Assembly: GCF_014656135.1 (NCBI RefSeq)
Contig: NZ_BNBV01000003.1
Location: 186,001-250,000 of the forward strand
Reading direction: 5' to 3'
Length of the DNA stretch: 64,000 bases
Origin: Streptomyces thermodiastaticus
GTDB lineage: Bacteria > Actinomycetota > Actinomycetes > Streptomycetales > Streptomycetaceae
Shown here piece after piece: positions 63,872 to 64,000 of this stretch; position 1 is the stretch's first letter; each line of letters starts with the position of its first letter. Under the pieces are notes generated by a model that saw only the letters and a list, made by a program, of their open reading frames with translations, was not told the DNA's origin and made no database searches. The translations under genes were made by a program, and so were the position numbers.

Positions 63872-64000
63872 TGGCCCGCCGCTGGGACCCCGGGCGTCGG
63901 CAGCGGATCATCGACGCCGCGATCCGTGTCGTCGCCCGCTCGGGCATCGCCGGGCTGAGCCACCGCTCGGTGGCGGCCGAGGCGGACGTGCCCCTGGGGT
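63871..64000 (+). CDS. TetR-family regulator, 5' part only
   Basis: Only 43 residues are in the window: ARRWDPGRRQRIIDAAIRVVARSGIAGLSHRSVAAEADVPLG. This is the N-terminal half of a TetR helix-turn-helix domain (first helix RRQRIIDAAIRVVARSG, second helix SHRSVAAEAD). The ATG overlaps the SMR stop by one base. It probably represses the SMR-tetR operon through the inverted repeat at 63516. Confidence 0.85.
   Translation, partial: MARRWDPGRRQRIIDAAIRVVARSGIAGLSHRSVAAEADVPLG

Overview
The window is a very GC-rich actinobacterial chromosome segment and almost certainly comes from a Streptomyces or a close relative. The reasons are extreme GC at third codon positions, many GTG starts, leaderless genes, the sporulation regulator whiA, mycothiol-type enzymes, DUF397/DUF5753 gene pairs, and a gene order (rpsA, coaE, uvrB, aroQ, uvrA, uvrC, whiA, gap-pgk-tpiA-secG, pgl-opcA-zwf-tal-tkt, ctaB, ctaA, suf) that I recall as typical of the Streptomyces core. 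I see no phage, insertion sequence, CRISPR array, tRNA or rRNA. Most of the window is housekeeping DNA, with small accessory patches.

Layout. 1-8 kb: 3' part of an hrpB helicase, a methyltransferase, ribosomal protein S1 with a clear promoter and terminator, a PAC2 protein, coaE, a small TPR protein, a membrane protein, an S4 RNA-binding protein and a family 5 uracil-DNA glycosylase. 8.2-12.3 kb: an accessory signalling patch (two proteins of unknown function, an anti-sigma-like ATPase, a DUF5753 regulator, DUF397, an S-adenosyl methyltransferase). 12.4-19.4 kb: gltD, a degenerate uridine-kinase-like protein, a methyltransferase remnant, a psuG/PfkB pair for pseudouridine breakdown, a secreted glycerophosphodiesterase and an MHYT membrane sensor. 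19.5-29 kb: uvrB, terD, a Ca2+/H+ antiporter, aroQ, a metallo-hydrolase, a mycothiol-dependent isomerase-like protein, and uvrA behind a weak LexA-like site.

29-43 kb: a PfkB sugar kinase coupled to a LacI regulator with a strong operator, a Tat/lipoprotein-type Rieske protein, an uncharacterised DNA-binding-like protein, then the tightly overlapping operon uvrC-rapZ-yvcK-whiA, glycolytic gap, pgk-tpiA, secG and an RbpA-family RNA polymerase-binding protein. 43-50 kb: a minus-strand pentose-phosphate block tkt-tal-zwf-opcA-pgl in which several genes overlap by 4 bases. 50-56.7 kb: heme O/A biosynthesis (ctaB, ctaA), a drug-type ABC transporter and an AAC(3)-type acetyltransferase. 56.8-63.5 kb: a complete SUF iron-sulfur operon, sufR-B-D-ferredoxin-C-S-U-T, ending in an intrinsic terminator. 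The window closes with an SMR efflux pump and the start of a TetR regulator behind an inverted repeat.

The most informative non-coding signals are: about a dozen leaderless promoters (TANNNT 6-8 bases before the start codon) that fix gene starts; a CAAC-N6-GTTG SufR operator lying across the sufR -10 region and start codon; the LacI operator at 31.17 kb; and several long perfect hairpin terminators. I found no clearly new biological system. The best candidates for follow-up are the 8.2-12.3 kb signalling patch, the two uncharacterised genes at 31.9 and 51.3 kb, and the paralogous RbpA.
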